A stretch of DNA of 64,000 nucleotides from Gammaproteobacteria bacterium (GTDB lineage: Bacteria > Pseudomonadota > Gammaproteobacteria > Nitrosococcales > Methylophagaceae): positions 17,348 through 81,347 of the forward strand of contig JACUUH010000004.1 of NCBI GenBank assembly GCA_014859375.1, given 5' to 3'. The position numbers and the translations under genes are program-made. How positions within the stretch are numbered: position 1 is the first letter of the stretch; every line of letters begins with the position of its first letter. The notes below the pieces were generated by a model, which worked only from the letters and a program-made list of their open reading frames with translations, was not told the DNA's origin and made no database searches. Shown one piece after another: positions 7,748 to 16,866 of this stretch.

Positions 7748-10102
7748 TTATTTAGCCAAATCTTGCCACGTTGACACAACCGTATCAGGATTTAAGGAAA
7801 TACTGCTAATACCTCTATCCAACAGCCATTTAGCAAAATCAGGATGGTCAGACGGTCCTTGCCCGCAAATACCAATATATTTACCGGCATTTTTACAGGC
7901 GGTGATCGCCATATCCAACATTGCCAAAACAGCAGGATTGCGCTCATCAAACGAATTAGCGACTAATGAAGAATCACGATCCAAGCCTAGTGTTAGCTGG
8001 GTCATATCATTTGAGCCAATTGAGAAACCATCAAAATAGTCTAAAAACTCAGAGGCTAAAACTGCATTTGACGGTAATTCACACATCATAATAATACGCA
8101 GTTTATTTTTACCTCGTTCAAGACCATTTTCTTTCATGATCTCAATAACAGCGGCAGCTTCTGCCGTTGTCCGAACGAAAGGAATCATCAGCTCGACATT
8201 AGTAAAGCCCATGTCATCACGCACACGTTTCATCGCTTTACACTCAAGCTCAAAACAGTCTCTGAACCCGTCTGAGATATAGCGTGATGCCCCTCTAAAG
8301 CCAATCATCGGATTTTCTTCATGAGGTTCAAAGTTAGCCCCCCCAACAAGGTTGGCATATTCATTTGATTTAAAATCAGATAAGCGAACAATGACTTTTT
8401 TAGGGCTAAATGACGCTGCAATTGTTGACACACCTTCGGCAATTCGGCTTACATAATATTCAACAGGATCACCATAGGCAGTGGTTTTATCATAAATGAT
8501 TTTTTGAACATCATCACCCATTTTATCGGCATTGATTAAGGCTTTTGGATGAATACCCACCATATTATTAATAATGAACTCTAACCGAGCCAAACCGACA
8601 CCATCATTAGGTAATTGAGCAAATGTAAATGCACGATCAGGATTACCCACATTCATCATTATTTTGACAGGAATTTCTGGCATTGCATTCATGTGACGAA
8701 TGTTATGTTCAAAATCCAATAGTCCTGCATAGATATGACCTTCATCACCTTCTGAACACGATACGGTAACATCAGACCCATCCACTACTGATTCTGTCGC
8801 ATCGCCACACCCTACCACCGCTGGCACACCAAGTTCACGCGCTATGATGGCAGCATGACAGGTACGACCACCACGGTTAGTAATAATAGCCGACGATTTT
8901 TTCATGATTGGTTCCCAATCAGGATCAGTCATATCAGTCAGTAATACATCACCTTGTTCGAATTGATCCATTTGCTCAAGATTGTTGAATAATCTAACCC
9001 GACCTTTACCTATTTTTTTACCAATAGAACGCCCAACTGCTAATACTTTGCTACGTTCTTTAAGAATATATTGTTCAATCACATTTTCTTGTTGGCTTTG
9101 GACTGTTTCAGGACGAGCTTGAACAATATAGATTCGACCATCATTACCATCTTTGGCCCATTCAACGTCCATTGGTCGTTTGTAATGTTGTTCAATCGTA
9201 ACAACCATTTTTGCCAAGGTTTCAATTTCATCATCGGTTAATGAAAATAACACACGTTGTTCCGGATTGACCTCAACCGTTTTAACCGGATTGCTTGCTT
9301 CACCAGAATAGATCATTTTGATCGCTTTTTGACCTAATGTACGACGTAATACTGCTGGGCGATCTGCTGCCAATGTTTGTTTATGTACATAAAACTCATC
9401 TGGATTAACTGCGCCTTGCACCACCATTTCACCAAGACCATAACTACCTGTAATGAACACAACATCGCGGAAACCACTTTCTGTATCAAGACTAAAGGCA
9501 ACACCTGAACTTGCGATATCAGAACGCACCATTTTTTGAATACCGGCTGATAACGCAACCTCTTCATGATCAAAACCTTGATGCTCACGATATGAAATTG
9601 CTCGATCGTTAAATAAAGAGGCAAACACTTCACGAATCGATTGCTTGATATTGGCTAGGCCAGATACATTCAAGAACGTTTCTTGTTGTCCAGCAAAAGA
9701 AGCATCGGGTAAATCTTCTGCTGTTGCAGATGAACGTACGGCCCATGTTGCTTCTTGGCCGTATTCTTGTTCTAATTTTGCATACGCTTGATCAATGGCT
9801 TTTTCCATTTCAGCAGGAAATGGTACCTCGTTGATCCAGCCTCGAATATCGCTACCTGCTGCCTGCAATGCTGGAATATCGGTAATATCTAGATGAACTA
9901 AGCGCTCAGCAATTCTATCTTTTAATCCATCTTGAACAAGGAACTCACGATAGGCAGCGGCAGTTGTTGCAAAACCACCCGGCACTGACACACCGAGCGG
10001 TGCCAGATTTTGTAGCATTTCGCCCAATGATGCATTTTTTCCGCCCACTCTGGAGACATCATCCATGCTCAATCGGTTCAATTCGACTACATACTCAATC
10101 AT
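7748..10102 (-). CDS. ppsA: Phosphoenolpyruvate synthase
   Basis: 784 residues from the ATG at 10102, which has GAGGAC 8 bp upstream. The frame remains open 20 codons further, but that part reads like intergenic sequence. It converts pyruvate, ATP and water to PEP, AMP and phosphate. The N-terminal ATP-grasp domain carries GGKNASLGEM. The swivelling phosphohistidine domain has GGRTCHAAIIARELG with the catalytic His. The C-terminal PEP/pyruvate TIM barrel has GSNDMTQLTLGLDRDS and the acid-base Cys in YIGICGQGPSDHP. It lies downstream of ppsR in the same direction. In a methylotroph it would serve gluconeogenic PEP supply. Confidence 0.97.
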   Translation of the reverse strand: MIEYVVELNRLSMDDVSRVGGKNASLGEMLQNLAPLGVSVPGGFATTAAAYREFLVQDGLKDRIAERLVHLDITDIPALQAAGSDIRGWINEVPFPAEMEKAIDQAYAKLEQEYGQEATWAVRSSATAEDLPDASFAGQQETFLNVSGLANIKQSIREVFASLFNDRAISYREHQGFDHEEVALSAGIQKMVRSDIASSGVAFSLDTESGFRDVVFITGSYGLGEMVVQGAVNPDEFYVHKQTLAADRPAVLRRTLGQKAIKMIYSGEASNPVKTVEVNPEQRVLFSLTDDEIETLAKMVVTIEQHYKRPMDVEWAKDGNDGRIYIVQARPETVQSQQENVIEQYILKERSKVLAVGRSIGKKIGKGRVRLFNNLEQMDQFEQGDVLLTDMTDPDWEPIMKKSSAIITNRGGRTCHAAIIARELGVPAVVGCGDATESVVDGSDVTVSCSEGDEGHIYAGLLDFEHNIRHMNAMPEIPVKIMMNVGNPDRAFTFAQLPNDGVGLARLEFIINNMVGIHPKALINADKMGDDVQKIIYDKTTAYGDPVEYYVSRIAEGVSTIAASFSPKKVIVRLSDFKSNEYANLVGGANFEPHEENPMIGFRGASRYISDGFRDCFELECKAMKRVRDDMGFTNVELMIPFVRTTAEAAAVIEIMKENGLERGKNKLRIIMMCELPSNAVLASEFLDYFDGFSIGSNDMTQLTLGLDRDSSLVANSFDERNPAVLAMLDMAITACKNAGKYIGICGQGPSDHPDFAKWLLDRGISSISLNPDTVVSTWQDLAK

Positions 10103-10151
10103 TGTTAAAGTCCTCGTATAGATCTCATTAATCTGGTTAGTTCCAAGCTTG

Positions 10152-11021
10152 TTAGAGTCCATTTTCTGCTAACCCAAACCCCATTGCCTGAACGACATTA
10201 CTGGCTATTTCTTCAATAGAAGTATCCGTCGTATCAAATACAGGGATATCTGCATGAGCAAACATTGCTTCTGAAATTTTAACTTCGCGTTCACAGACTT
10301 TAAGTGATGCATAGTCACTGTTAGGGCGACGTGCTCTACGTATCTTGCTTAAAGGTACAACTTTTATAGTCAGAGCAACAAGCTTCTGTTTATGCTTGAG
10401 TAGAAAGTCGGGCAGAGTATCCTTATCCAAGTCTTCTTCAGTCAATGGATAATTACTCACTTTAAGTGAAAAGTTCATCGCCAGATATAAACTGGTAGGC
10501 GTTTTACCGCAACGTGACACACCCACTAAAATAACGTCAGCTTCGTCATATTGATCGTAACGTACACCATCATCATGCGATAAAGAATAATCAATCGCAT
10601 CAAGTCGTTTTTGATAATTGATATTGCCAAATATCCCACAATTTCCGCGCGACAATCCCTGACTATGAGCAGAAACTTCACCGAACGTTAGCTCTAAGGG
10701 CTCCAAAAAGGCATTGAACAGATTAATGATACGAGCATCGCTACTTTCAAGAATTCGTTGTTCATTTTCATCAACTAATGTACTGAATACGATGGGTTTC
10801 TTTCCCGATTTTTTATAGGCATCGTTTATTCTATTACTGGCGACTATGGCTTTTTGCAAGGTATCAACAAACGATAAAGTTAAGGTTTCATAACGTTGCC
10901 CAGGAAATTGAGCCAATAGGGTTCTACCATAATTTTCAGCAGTGAGACCGGTACGATCAGAAACAAAAAAAACCGTCCGTAATATCTCACTTTCATTCAA
11001 ATCGGAATCCGTCATTTCCAC
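10152..11021 (-). CDS. ppsR: PEP synthase regulatory protein (kinase/phosphorylase)
   Basis: A 289-residue DUF299/PpsR protein. The family uses ADP to phosphorylate and phosphate to dephosphorylate a Thr of PEP synthase, switching it off and on. The N-terminus has VFFVSDRTGLTAE and a P-loop-like GVSRCGKTPTSLYLA is in the middle, both diagnostic. It ends about 50 bp before ppsA on the same strand, so kinase and target are probably co-transcribed. In E. coli the two genes are divergent. The ribosome site upstream of the ATG at 11021 is weak; a second in-frame ATG (MTDSD) lies two codons in. Confidence 0.95.
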   Translation of the reverse strand: MEMTDSDLNESEILRTVFFVSDRTGLTAENYGRTLLAQFPGQRYETLTLSFVDTLQKAIVASNRINDAYKKSGKKPIVFSTLVDENEQRILESSDARIINLFNAFLEPLELTFGEVSAHSQGLSRGNCGIFGNINYQKRLDAIDYSLSHDDGVRYDQYDEADVILVGVSRCGKTPTSLYLAMNFSLKVSNYPLTEEDLDKDTLPDFLLKHKQKLVALTIKVVPLSKIRRARRPNSDYASLKVCEREVKISEAMFAHADIPVFDTTDTSIEEIASNVVQAMGFGLAENGL

Positions 11022-11157
11022 ACCTAAATTAATTAGCGGTTCAACTCACCATAACATGAGCTAGCTCAGGCACTAAATTGATACACAATCGCATTATCAT
11101 ACCCTGCCTGAGACCTTGTTATTATGGTTATGTTCCTGAACGTGCAATTGCACTACT

Positions 11158-11200
11158 GGGGTCTGTTGATCTTTCACCGTGGTCTCTGCTGAAAGCGACT
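11158..11200. repeat. Degenerate copy of a dispersed repeat
   Basis: This stretch (GGGGTCTGTTGATCTTTCA then ACCGTGGTCTCTG) resembles 53631-53675 (GGGGCTGCTGTTCTTTCA then ACCGTCTCTGTTG). Both lie in gene-free gaps. It could be a decayed member of a small repeat family; the similarity was judged by eye only. Confidence 0.35.
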
Positions 11201-11210
11201 GAACCATAAA

Positions 11211-11243
11211 AAAACCCGTATCATTTATTGGGATACGGGTTTT
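11211..11243 (-). terminator. Rho-independent terminator of formate dehydrogenase 2 operon
   Basis: A perfect 12-bp stem (AAAACCCGTATC 11211-11222, complement 11232-11243) with a 9-base loop. On the minus strand it is followed by a run of T. It lies 40 bp after the stop of the gamma-subunit gene and closes the nine-gene operon. Confidence 0.92.
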
Positions 11244-11283
11244 TCTAATCGAAGTTCACTTATTCTTAATGTGTATCGGGTTC

Positions 11284-12288
11284 TTAATGCGAATCGGGTT
11301 CTTTATTCATAACTTCTTTCGCCCACAAGTCATGGTGCTGTTCTGCCCAGGCTGTATCAACCTGACCAGTCACCATACCTTCTAATGCACCTTCAGTACC
11401 AATGGTAGCGATATAGATATGACCTAATGAAAATGCAATTAAACCTATTGCCGTCACCACATGAATCAGATGTGATAATTGGATAAGCTCTCGTTCTTGA
11501 TTAAAGTTTGGAAAATCGAGCACTAAACCCGATAGACACAGAAATATACCTGCAAACACTAAACACCAGAAAAATAGTTTTTCACCGGCATTCAATTTTT
11601 CTGCTGAAGGATGACTATCACCAACCATGCCACCATATTGTTTGAACCACTCAAGATCAATGCGGTTAAATAAATTTAGGCTAGCCCAGTTCACAATCAT
11701 AAGGATCAAACCAATCATAAATAACGGGCCTAAGATATTATGAAACCATTTGGCAAGATCGGCATAGGCTGCAAATCCATGATGTCCAAATAGCGGGATT
11801 AGCACAGCACGACCATATAATAAACTTAATCCTGTCACCGTTAATATAACAAACAACCCCGCTGTTACCCAATGCAATCGGCGTTCATTTAATGTCCATC
11901 GTTCAATGGTCTTACCTGTTCTGGGATGAGTTAATTCAACTTTGCCTCGCCAGACATAAAACACCGTTAACACTGCCAATGTGAAGATCAATAAGCCACT
12001 ACCGATAAGTGCAACAGGGCCATTACGTAATTGTCGCCATGTTTCACCTGAACCCTGAATGAGCTCATTGGTTTCACGGCCTTTTACCGCCGAATAGCCA
12101 TTGGTGTTATCTCTGACTTGTCGCCAGTAATCAGCTCGAGGGTTAGTGTGTTGTGCCTGCTCATCTGCCGTCGCAAATCCGGTACTAATATAGCCAGTCA
12201 TTGGTAACAAAAAAATTGCCAATAGCATTGCTATGCCAGTCCACACCATCATTTTTTTTCGTTTTGTAATTGAGCTGTTTGATGACAT
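11284..12288 (-). CDS. Formate dehydrogenase cytochrome b (gamma) subunit
   Basis: 334 residues from the ATG at 12288. A GTG at 12300 would overlap the preceding stop (TAGTG) and is an alternative. It is an integral membrane di-haem cytochrome b that takes electrons from the periplasmic FDH iron-sulfur subunit to quinone. There is an N-terminal membrane segment or signal (about 14-35), then a periplasmic stretch, a second segment (about 90-112), and the four-helix cytochrome b core with His residues (RLHWVTAG, FHNILGP, LSHLIHVVT, LGHIYIA). The extra N-terminal region matches FdhC/FdoI-type proteins of Shewanella-like fdh operons. It is the last gene of the operon. Confidence 0.92.
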   Translation of the reverse strand: MSSNSSITKRKKMMVWTGIAMLLAIFLLPMTGYISTGFATADEQAQHTNPRADYWRQVRDNTNGYSAVKGRETNELIQGSGETWRQLRNGPVALIGSGLLIFTLAVLTVFYVWRGKVELTHPRTGKTIERWTLNERRLHWVTAGLFVILTVTGLSLLYGRAVLIPLFGHHGFAAYADLAKWFHNILGPLFMIGLILMIVNWASLNLFNRIDLEWFKQYGGMVGDSHPSAEKLNAGEKLFFWCLVFAGIFLCLSGLVLDFPNFNQERELIQLSHLIHVVTAIGLIAFSLGHIYIATIGTEGALEGMVTGQVDTAWAEQHHDLWAKEVMNKEPDSH

Positions 12289-12299
12289 ATCTCTACCCA

Positions 12300-12479
12300 C
12301 TAACGATCAGTTTGGACCTGCTTAAAACGTTTAGCTAAAACCACTTCACGTTCTTGTGCTGTCAAAGCATGAATATCAACTTTGCCCTTATAAACACCAG
12401 GCTCATGGATTGTGACAGCAGCATCTTCATAACACGCACTCAACATCACTGTTGATACTAATAAAAAAATATATTTCAT
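12300..12479 (-). CDS. Small lipoprotein in formate dehydrogenase operon (59 aa)
   Basis: The frame from the ATG at 12479 encodes 59 residues with a short signal sequence and lipobox (STVMLSAC), so a lipoprotein with a mature part of about 43 residues (YEDAAVTIHEPGVYKGKVD and a charged helix). It fits exactly between the iron-sulfur and cytochrome b genes: its ATG is 2 bp after the beta-subunit stop and its TAG abuts the possible GTG of the gamma gene. This packing, and the perfect lipobox, support a real gene. Function unknown. It could be an accessory peptide of the periplasmic complex. Confidence 0.75.
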   Translation of the reverse strand: MKYIFLLVSTVMLSACYEDAAVTIHEPGVYKGKVDIHALTAQEREVVLAKRFKQVQTDR

Positions 12480-12481
12480 GA

Positions 12482-13066
12482 TTAATCTTTATATGCTGTA
12501 TTCCAGCCCCAGACTTCAGGGCGACCTTCTCGACGCACAACGCGGTTGCGGAATAAATCCGACACCACATCACCATCACCAGCTAACAGTGCTTTGGTAG
12601 AGCACATTTCAGCACATAATGGCAATTTACCTTCAGCTAGGCGATTACGACCATATTTTTCCAATTCTTCTGCAGAATTGTCTGGTTCAGGACCACCAGC
12701 ACAGAAGGTACATTTATCCATTTTGCCACGTGAACCAAATGCACCTTGTTGTGGATATTGTGGCGCGCCAAATGGACAGGCATAAAAACAATAACCACAG
12801 CCAATGCACATATCTTTATCGTGCAATACCACGCCATCTTCGGTTGTGTAAAAACAATCAACTGGACACACCGCCTGACACGGTGCATCACTACAATGCA
12901 TACAGGCAACGGAAATGGATTTCTCACCGGGCACACCATCATCTAATGTCACAACCCGACGACGGTTTACACCCCACGGTACTTCATGTTCGTTCTTACA
13001 GGCGGTGACACAGGCATTACATTCAATACAACGTTCGGCATCGCACAAAAACTTCATTCTAGCCAT
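12482..13066 (-). CDS. Formate dehydrogenase iron-sulfur (beta) subunit
   Basis: 194 residues with four 4Fe-4S motifs: CDAERCIECNACVTAC at the N-terminus, CMHCSDAPCQAVCP, CIGCGYCFYACPFG, and CTFC with a later PLCAEMC. It moves electrons from the molybdopterin subunit to the cytochrome b subunit. Compared with FdnH/FdoH of E. coli it lacks the C-terminal membrane anchor and is shorter. It has no signal peptide of its own, so it is expected to be exported together with the Tat-carrying alpha subunit. The gene follows the alpha gene by 12 bp. Confidence 0.94.
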   Translation of the reverse strand: MARMKFLCDAERCIECNACVTACKNEHEVPWGVNRRRVVTLDDGVPGEKSISVACMHCSDAPCQAVCPVDCFYTTEDGVVLHDKDMCIGCGYCFYACPFGAPQYPQQGAFGSRGKMDKCTFCAGGPEPDNSAEELEKYGRNRLAEGKLPLCAEMCSTKALLAGDGDVVSDLFRNRVVRREGRPEVWGWNTAYKD

Positions 13067-13078
13067 TGTTCTAATCCC

Positions 13079-15949
13079 CTATGCGGCACGAATTCGGCAA
13101 AGCGACACTTTGGTCTCTTGCATCTGAGTTACGGAATCATATCCATAGGTAAATACTGTATTACATGATTCACCTAAGACATGCGGTACGGTACCTTCTG
13201 GATAATTGTCGGTTAAGTCTTTACCTTGATAATGTCCACCAAAATGGAATGGCATAAACACAACTCCGCGACCAACGCGAGGTGTTACGAAGGCCATGAC
13301 TTTAATTGATCCACCTTCAGGTCCATCTACCCACACTTGTTCGCCATGTTTTACACCGGCATCATTGGCGTCAGCTGGATTAATTTCAACAAACATATCT
13401 TGTTGTAATTCTGCCAACCATGGATTTGAGCGTGTTTCTTCACCACCACCTTCATATTCGACTAGACGACCACTGGTCATTACTAATGGAAACTCTTTAG
13501 TGTGGTCGATTGCTTGAATCGAACCATACTGTGTTGGCAGGCGATAAAAACTCTTACGATCTTCATAAGTTGGATATTGTTCAACCAAATCACGACGGTT
13601 GGTATACAAAGCCTCACGATGAATTGGCACAGGATCAGGAAACTGCCACACGATGGCACGTGCTTTGGCATTACCAAATGGCGCACAACCATGTTTAATA
13701 GCAACACGTTGAATACCACCTGATAAATCTGTTTTCCAATTTTTACCTTCGGCTGCCACTTTTTCATCGGCAGTTAAATCATCCCACCAGCCTAGTTTCT
13801 TCAACATATCTGCTGTGAATTCTGGATAACCATCTTCAATTTCTGAACCAGCAGAAAATGAACCTTCAGCCAATAAATTATTGCCTTCATGTTCGACACC
13901 AAAGCGAGCACGGAAGGTTAAACCTCCTTCAGCAACCGGTTTACTGGTGTCATATAACAATGGTGTACCCGGATGTTTCATCTCAGCAGTACCCCAGCAA
14001 GGCCATGGCAAACCATAATATTCACCATCACATGGACCACCCTCTGCTTTTAATGTGGTCTTATTGAATGTATGCAAGTTTTCTGATTGCAACTTCATAC
14101 GCTCAGGTGTTTGTCCGGTATAGCCAATCGTCCACATACCTTTGTTAAATTCGCGGGTAATGTCTTCGATTAATGGCTCCTCACCATTAACCTGAATATG
14201 TTTAAACAGTTGGTCTGCAAAACCTAATTTGGTCGCAAATTTATGCATAATCACATGATCTGGCTTCGACTCAAACAAAGGCTCAATAATTTTATGGCGC
14301 CATTGCATTGAACGATTTGAAGAACTTAATGAACCATAGGTTTCAAACTGTGTTGATGCCGGCAACAAATAAAGATTATCCTGGCGATCACTCATTACGG
14401 CCGAGACAGATGGGTAGGGATCGACTACGACCATAAGATCAAGTTTCTCCATCGCCTCTTTCATTGCAGGCCCACGCGTCTGACTGTTTGGAGCATGCCC
14501 CCATAACACCATCGCTCGAATATTATCATTTTGGTCAATGTTTTCTTTATCTTCCAAAACACCATCGATCCAACGCGAAACAGGAATACCGTTGCTATAC
14601 ATCGGACTCTGTTTTTTACCGCCTTCGGCATCATATTCGGCCTGATCAAAACGATTTTTTATCCACTCGTAGTCAATATCCCATACTTTTGCCCAATGCT
14701 TCCAAGCACCTTCAGACAAGCCGTAATAACCCGGCAATGAATGCGATAACACACCTAAATCGGTTGCACCTTGAACATTGTCATGACCACGGAAAATATT
14801 AGTACCGCCACCAGATACCCCCATATTGCCAAGGGCTAACTGGAAGATACAATAGGCACGAGTATTGTTATTACCAATAGTATGTTGCGTCCCCCCCATA
14901 CACCAAACAAGCGTACCCGGACGATGTTCAGCCATGGTTTGTGCCGCTTTCAGTACATCAGCTTCTTTGGCACCAGAGACCCGTTCAACTTCAGCAGGTG
15001 TCCATTTAGCCACCTCTTTACGGATTTCATCCATACCGTAAACACGCTGATTAATGAACTCTTTGTCTTCCCACCCATTTTGGAAAATATGCCATAACAT
15101 ACCCCAAACAAAGGGTACGTCAGTACCTGGACGGATAGACACATAATGATCAGCATGGGCTGCTGTACGGGTGAATCGTGGATCAACGACAATGATCGGC
15201 GCGCCTTTTTCTTTTGCTCTGAAAATATGTTGTAAGGAAACAGGATGCGCTTCTGCTGGGTTGGCACCAATGATAAACACGGCTTTCGAATTATGAATAT
15301 CATTGTATGAGTTAGTCATGGCACCATAGCCCCATGTATTCGCAACCCCAGCAACTGTCGTCGAGTGACAAATACGCGCTTGGTGATCGACGTTATTTGT
15401 ACCCCATAGTGATGCAAACTTACGGAACAGATAGGCTTGCTCGTTGCTATGCTTCGCCGAACCTAGCCAATAAACAGAGTCTGGACCTGATTGCTCGCGA
15501 ATCGCCAACATTTGGTCACCGATTTCGTTAATAGCTTGATCCCACGAAATACGTTGCCATTTTCCCGCAACTTTTTTCATTGGATATTTTAGCCGTTTGT
15601 CACCATGACCATGTTCACGCAACGATGCACCTTTAGCACAATGAGAACCGAGGTTAAATGGGTGCTCAAAACTAGGTTCTTGGCCAATCCAAACCCCATT
15701 TTGCACTTCAGCAACCACACCACAACCTACACTACAGTGACTACAAACGCTGCGTACTTTCTTGATTTCGCCTTCATCATAAGCATGGCGTTTACCTTCT
15801 GCTGCGTCTGCTTTTTGAATCATTGCTGTTGGTAATAAACTCATAAAAGCAGCGCCACCAGCAGCAATACCCGATCCCTTTAAGAAGTTACGTCGATTAA
15901 GTCCTGAGTTTTTAGTACTGGCAACGGAATCACGTTTAGTCAATTTCAT
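13079..15949 (-). CDS. Tat-exported formate dehydrogenase alpha (molybdopterin) subunit
   Basis: 956 residues. A twin-arginine signal lies at about 18-50 (NRRNFLKGSG and a hydrophobic stretch), so it works in the periplasm. Next comes the 4Fe-4S site (Cys69, 72, 76, 104) and the MGD-binding catalytic domains. The metal ligand is Cys194 in ARICHSTT; there is no internal TGA, so it is not a selenoprotein. It has the conserved GGTNIFRGHDNVQGATD segment. It oxidises formate and passes electrons via the beta and cytochrome b subunits to quinone. It is preceded by a small Tat-signal protein and a TorD-type chaperone, as expected for maturation. Confidence 0.96.
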   Translation of the reverse strand: MKLTKRDSVASTKNSGLNRRNFLKGSGIAAGGAAFMSLLPTAMIQKADAAEGKRHAYDEGEIKKVRSVCSHCSVGCGVVAEVQNGVWIGQEPSFEHPFNLGSHCAKGASLREHGHGDKRLKYPMKKVAGKWQRISWDQAINEIGDQMLAIREQSGPDSVYWLGSAKHSNEQAYLFRKFASLWGTNNVDHQARICHSTTVAGVANTWGYGAMTNSYNDIHNSKAVFIIGANPAEAHPVSLQHIFRAKEKGAPIIVVDPRFTRTAAHADHYVSIRPGTDVPFVWGMLWHIFQNGWEDKEFINQRVYGMDEIRKEVAKWTPAEVERVSGAKEADVLKAAQTMAEHRPGTLVWCMGGTQHTIGNNNTRAYCIFQLALGNMGVSGGGTNIFRGHDNVQGATDLGVLSHSLPGYYGLSEGAWKHWAKVWDIDYEWIKNRFDQAEYDAEGGKKQSPMYSNGIPVSRWIDGVLEDKENIDQNDNIRAMVLWGHAPNSQTRGPAMKEAMEKLDLMVVVDPYPSVSAVMSDRQDNLYLLPASTQFETYGSLSSSNRSMQWRHKIIEPLFESKPDHVIMHKFATKLGFADQLFKHIQVNGEEPLIEDITREFNKGMWTIGYTGQTPERMKLQSENLHTFNKTTLKAEGGPCDGEYYGLPWPCWGTAEMKHPGTPLLYDTSKPVAEGGLTFRARFGVEHEGNNLLAEGSFSAGSEIEDGYPEFTADMLKKLGWWDDLTADEKVAAEGKNWKTDLSGGIQRVAIKHGCAPFGNAKARAIVWQFPDPVPIHREALYTNRRDLVEQYPTYEDRKSFYRLPTQYGSIQAIDHTKEFPLVMTSGRLVEYEGGGEETRSNPWLAELQQDMFVEINPADANDAGVKHGEQVWVDGPEGGSIKVMAFVTPRVGRGVVFMPFHFGGHYQGKDLTDNYPEGTVPHVLGESCNTVFTYGYDSVTQMQETKVSLCRIRAA

Positions 15950-15964
15950 TTTTATATTCTCAGC

Positions 15965-16180
15965 TTAAAAGTCGGCAAGTTGATAATAGGTATCAACATG
16001 CTCTGTCCGTTGGTAACCCTTGGTCGAAGGTACGGCAGCTTTGCCATTATTTTCGGACACATCAATAACGTTAGCTTTAGCTATCGTAGAACTGGCAGCA
16101 ACTAACGTTACCGAGCTAGCCACTGTTGATGTCACTTTCCGAAGAAATTGTCTTCTATTTATGGTGTGCTGATCAGTCAT
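15965..16180 (-). CDS. Formate dehydrogenase-region Tat-signal protein (71 aa)
   Basis: 71 residues from the ATG at 16180, which has a strong ribosome site (GGGAGG). The longer open frame upstream is not needed. It has a clear twin-arginine motif (INRRQFLRK), a hydrophobic stretch (about 17-36), then a short mature tail ending HVDTYYQLADF. It matches the family known as 'formate dehydrogenase region TAT target', found next to fdhA in many proteobacteria. Function is unproven; a role in assembly or export of the complex is inferred from constant linkage. It is followed after 15 bp by the alpha gene. Confidence 0.88.
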   Translation of the reverse strand: MTDQHTINRRQFLRKVTSTVASSVTLVAASSTIAKANVIDVSENNGKAAVPSTKGYQRTEHVDTYYQLADF

Positions 16181-16296
16181 AATTCCTCCCGTCCATTCGG
16201 GGTATAAATCCCCTTTAAATGGTGCGTAAATAGCTGTTTTATTTTGTAAAAATAATATGTAGAGTATCGCGCACAATGCACTTGTAAGCAAGTAGC

Positions 16297-16866
16297 TTAG
16301 GTCATTAGGCTTTGTTCTAATTGCATAAATGTTTCACCTAAGTGTCCAACTGAGCGATAAAAAATTGCATTTTCTGCCTGTACCATATCAGCAAAGAATT
16401 TTTCTGCCCATGGGGCTAAATGGCGCTGAAAAAATTGCTGTGCGCTCACGACAGGTGTGCCTTCAGCCATTAAGATAAGGCGCATCACATCACATTGTGC
16501 TGCAATATGATCTTCAGGTTCACTCACCTCTTGTTGCCTTTCTAAACCTAGTTTAGCCAAGTCAGAACGTAATAATGCCAGGGGTTCTTCCATTAAGAAT
16601 CCAGTTTGGTAATAACAACCATAAGGGATGAGTTCGCCATGAGTCACGCCTATAAACAATGCTTGAAACTCATCTGAAATTGATTCTGGTTCAACTTGCT
16701 CGACTGCCTCACGCAACTGCAACCATTGTTTCCCCATTGGACTGTCCGGCTCTACTATCTCCAAAGCAGCTAACTGTTCTAATACTATTTTCTGTGGCGC
16801 GGCATTTAATAATGTTGCCAATAAAGCATAGGTTTGCGCTCGCCAAAGTGTATTTTCATCTGCCAT
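16297..16866 (-). CDS. TorD/DmsD-family molybdoenzyme chaperone
   Basis: A 189-residue, all-helical chaperone of the TorD/DmsD group, which binds the Tat signal of a molybdoenzyme and holds it until the cofactor is inserted. Supporting motifs are the central LIPYGCYYQTGFLMEEPLA (the Y.S.....L.......L area of the family) and the SEPEDHIAAQCDVMRLI segment (conserved EPDDH). Its start overlaps the stop of the ferredoxin-like gene by 1 bp (TAATG). Its client is most likely the alpha subunit encoded two genes downstream. Confidence 0.88.
   Translation of the reverse strand: MADENTLWRAQTYALLATLLNAAPQKIVLEQLAALEIVEPDSPMGKQWLQLREAVEQVEPESISDEFQALFIGVTHGELIPYGCYYQTGFLMEEPLALLRSDLAKLGLERQQEVSEPEDHIAAQCDVMRLILMAEGTPVVSAQQFFQRHLAPWAEKFFADMVQAENAIFYRSVGHLGETFMQLEQSLMT

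Noticed and set aside
12546..13168. Several overlapping frames on both strands over the FDH beta-subunit gene
   Set aside because: Shadows of the iron-sulfur subunit gene, caused by its Cys-rich codon pattern.
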